NCBI RefSeq assembly: GCF_900112195.1 | Contig: NZ_FOKR01000005.1 | Coordinates: forward strand, 62,001-126,000 | Reading direction: 5' to 3' | Source: Butyrivibrio sp. YAB3001 | GTDB lineage: Bacteria > Bacillota > Clostridia > Lachnospirales > Lachnospiraceae | DNA length: 64,000 nucleotides | In this document: positions 62,659 to 64,000 of the stretch, in pieces | How the letters are laid out: every line of letters begins with the position of its first letter | How positions within the stretch are numbered: the stretch's first letter is position 1 | Translations under genes and position numbers: made by a program | Notes under the pieces: model-generated | What the model saw: the letters and a program-made list of their open reading frames with translations, nothing else | What the model was told of the DNA's origin: nothing | The model's database searches: none

Positions 62659-63840
62659 TCAGATTACCTCAGGGCCATTGCCGATTTCTACTGTATAAAA
62701 TGTTGCCTCATATCCTATTTTCTTAAGATAGTTTTCTCCAACAGTTTTCTTAAAATTCTCAACCGCTTCGTCCTTTACTATTGAAACAGTGCATCCTCCA
62801 AAACCGCCGCCTGTCATTCTAGATCCGATTACTCCCGGAATCTTCCATGCCTCTTCAGCAAGAGTATCAAGCTCTACTCCTGTTACATCATAATCATCAC
62901 GAAGAGATTCATGAGACTGTCTCATAAGTTCTCCAAAGTGAGCAAGGTCGCCATCCTTTAGAGATTTCACAGCCTCGATTGTTCTCTGATTCTCATATAC
63001 AGCGTGCTTAGCCTTCTTCTGCATATCAGGATCTGTGAGAACATCCTTATGAGCTTCAAATTCCTCAACAGAAAGATCTCCAAGTCCCTTGATATCAACT
63101 GTCTTCTGTAAAATAGCAAGTGCTTCTTCGCACATGCTGCGTCTTGCGTTGTACTGAGAATCTGTAAGCTTATGCTTCTTGTTTGTGTTTGCAATTACAA
63201 TCTTTGCACCCTCAAGTTTAATTGGCGCATATTCATAAGATAAATCTGCTGTATCAAGGAAAATGGCATTATCCTCTTTTCCCATAGCAACAGCAAACTG
63301 GTCCATAATTCCGCAGTTACATCCGTTAAAATTGTTTTCTGAATACTGACCGATAAGAGCAAGGTCCTGATTGCTAACTTCAAAACCATATAAATCTCTT
63401 AAAATAAAGCCTGTCAATACTTCCAAAGATGCTGAAGATGAAAGTCCTGAACCATTAGGAATATTTCCGTTAATAACAAGATCAAAGCCCTTATCCAGCT
63501 TCATTCCTCTTTTTTCAAAAGCCCAGATAACACCAATAGGGTAATTTGCCCAGCCTGCTTCAGGTGTTGGCTTAATCTCCTCATCCAGGTTGATCCCATA
63601 TACACCAAATCTGTCCTGATTGCAGGAATAGAAATGAACCATTCTGTCATCTCTCTTTGCTGCTGCGCCATATGTTCCAATAGTCAAAGCACATGGGAAA
63701 ACATGTCCGCCGTTATAGTCGGTATGCTCTCCTATAAGATTTACTCTTCCCGGTGCAAAATAAGCCTTAACACCATCCTTTTTTGAAAAAGACTTCTCGA
63801 AACTGTCAAGCACAGCCTGTTTCATGTTCTGATCGATCAT
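62659..63840 (-). CDS. galK: Galactokinase
   Basis: A 393-residue GHMP kinase that phosphorylates galactose at C1. The galactokinase signature GRVNLIGEHTDYNGGHVFP is near the N-terminus, the ATP-binding motif IPNGSGLSSSASLEVL follows, then CGIMDQFAVAMG with the catalytic Asp, and the C-terminal RMTGGGFGGCTVSIV. The ATG has AGGAGGATTT directly upstream. A perfect 16-bp palindrome 99 bp upstream may be an operator. No galE or transporter is visible; they may lie beyond the window. Confidence 0.97.
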   Translation of the reverse strand: MIDQNMKQAVLDSFEKSFSKKDGVKAYFAPGRVNLIGEHTDYNGGHVFPCALTIGTYGAAAKRDDRMVHFYSCNQDRFGVYGINLDEEIKPTPEAGWANYPIGVIWAFEKRGMKLDKGFDLVINGNIPNGSGLSSSASLEVLTGFILRDLYGFEVSNQDLALIGQYSENNFNGCNCGIMDQFAVAMGKEDNAIFLDTADLSYEYAPIKLEGAKIVIANTNKKHKLTDSQYNARRSMCEEALAILQKTVDIKGLGDLSVEEFEAHKDVLTDPDMQKKAKHAVYENQRTIEAVKSLKDGDLAHFGELMRQSHESLRDDYDVTGVELDTLAEEAWKIPGVIGSRMTGGGFGGCTVSIVKDEAVENFKKTVGENYLKKIGYEATFYTVEIGNGPEVI

Positions 63841-63938
63841 AAATCCTCCTGATAAACATAGTTATTCATAATTGTTAAATTGCGTCTTTCCACAAGTCCA
63901 TTATGTTAAATGTTATTTATCTTCTCTTACATCTCATT

Positions 63939-63954
63939 CTTATGATATCATAAG
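63939..63954. promoter_or_regulatory. Perfect palindrome upstream of galK
   Basis: CTTATGATATCATAAG is a perfect 16-bp palindrome about 99 bp before the galK start, in an otherwise AT-rich gene-free stretch (63841-64000). It is a possible operator for the gal operon. No regulator is assigned. Confidence 0.4.
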
Positions 63955-64000
63955 CCCATAACATATATTTTTAAATACCACTTTGTTTGTGATACCTGTC

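Noticed and set aside
1..64000. CRISPR arrays, tRNA or rRNA genes, intact insertion sequences
   Set aside because: None recognised: no regularly spaced direct repeats, no cloverleaf-like segments in the gaps and no transposase-like proteins.

Overview
The window is chromosomal DNA of moderately low GC that most resembles a Lachnospiraceae (Butyrivibrio/Pseudobutyrivibrio-like) Firmicute. This placement is an inference from gene content, not a database match. It rests on a split two-subunit transketolase, a class II galT beside galK, a VanW-family protein, MutS2, YhaM, a Gram-positive Pel-type operon without pelB/pelC, LanFEG-type transport genes and strong AGGAGG-type ribosome binding sites. 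Almost every gene lies on the minus strand. The plus-strand genes are a small XRE regulator, an HtrA-like gene with yhaM, and one hypothetical gene. I saw no rRNA, tRNA, CRISPR array or intact insertion sequence, and no gene-free stretch longer than about 300 bases.

Layout. 1-7762: the start of a sugar-ABC ATPase, a degenerate GGDEF sensor protein, a YesL-like membrane protein, an acetyltransferase, a lysophospholipase-like hydrolase, metG and map. 7862-8016 holds five consecutive hairpins. 8033-13227: a phosphonate-type ABC transporter (phnD-phnC-phnE-phnE) ending in a 5'-nucleotidase-like phosphatase, preceded by a near-consensus promoter and an attenuator-like hairpin. 13414-19698: pentose metabolism (rpe, split transketolase, araD, a ribulokinase-like FGGY kinase, a GntR/LacI-type AraR with operators). 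19906-22696: an 8-oxoguanine glycosylase, an Mrr-like nuclease and an NSS transporter.

22822-33802: a seven-gene exopolysaccharide operon of Pel type. It reads pelD (with an N-terminal SDR-like domain), pelE, a DUF2194 deacetylase-like PelA equivalent, pelF, pelG, a CotH-family protein and a DUF4832-type protein. PelD keeps an RxxD c-di-GMP site, so assembly is probably c-di-GMP controlled. 33922-38439: a lantibiotic-immunity-like ABC transporter with its two-component system, split by a palindromic repeat element that has a second, partial copy at about 58561-58630.

38597-41097 is the most unusual part. An XRE regulator diverges from a two-gene operon. That operon has a consensus promoter overlapped by a perfect inverted repeat and encodes an unrecognised 315-residue protein and a PBECR-like nuclease. 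The nuclease frame is interrupted at an A8 run shaped exactly like a -1 frameshift site. Just downstream lies a short unit with its own promoter that could encode a structured RNA, then a truncated 3' end of an rlmD gene with its terminator.

41262-46411: a heterodimeric ABC exporter with a soluble GHKL kinase and a LytTR regulator. 46442-53083: rlmD, trmL, a PhoR/PhoB-like pair and mutS2. 53348-60932: an HtrA-like protein lacking the whole catalytic triad, yhaM, an aminotransferase with an Lrp-type regulator, an AIR-synthase-like protein, a VanW protein and a hypothetical protein. 61115-63840: galT and galK.
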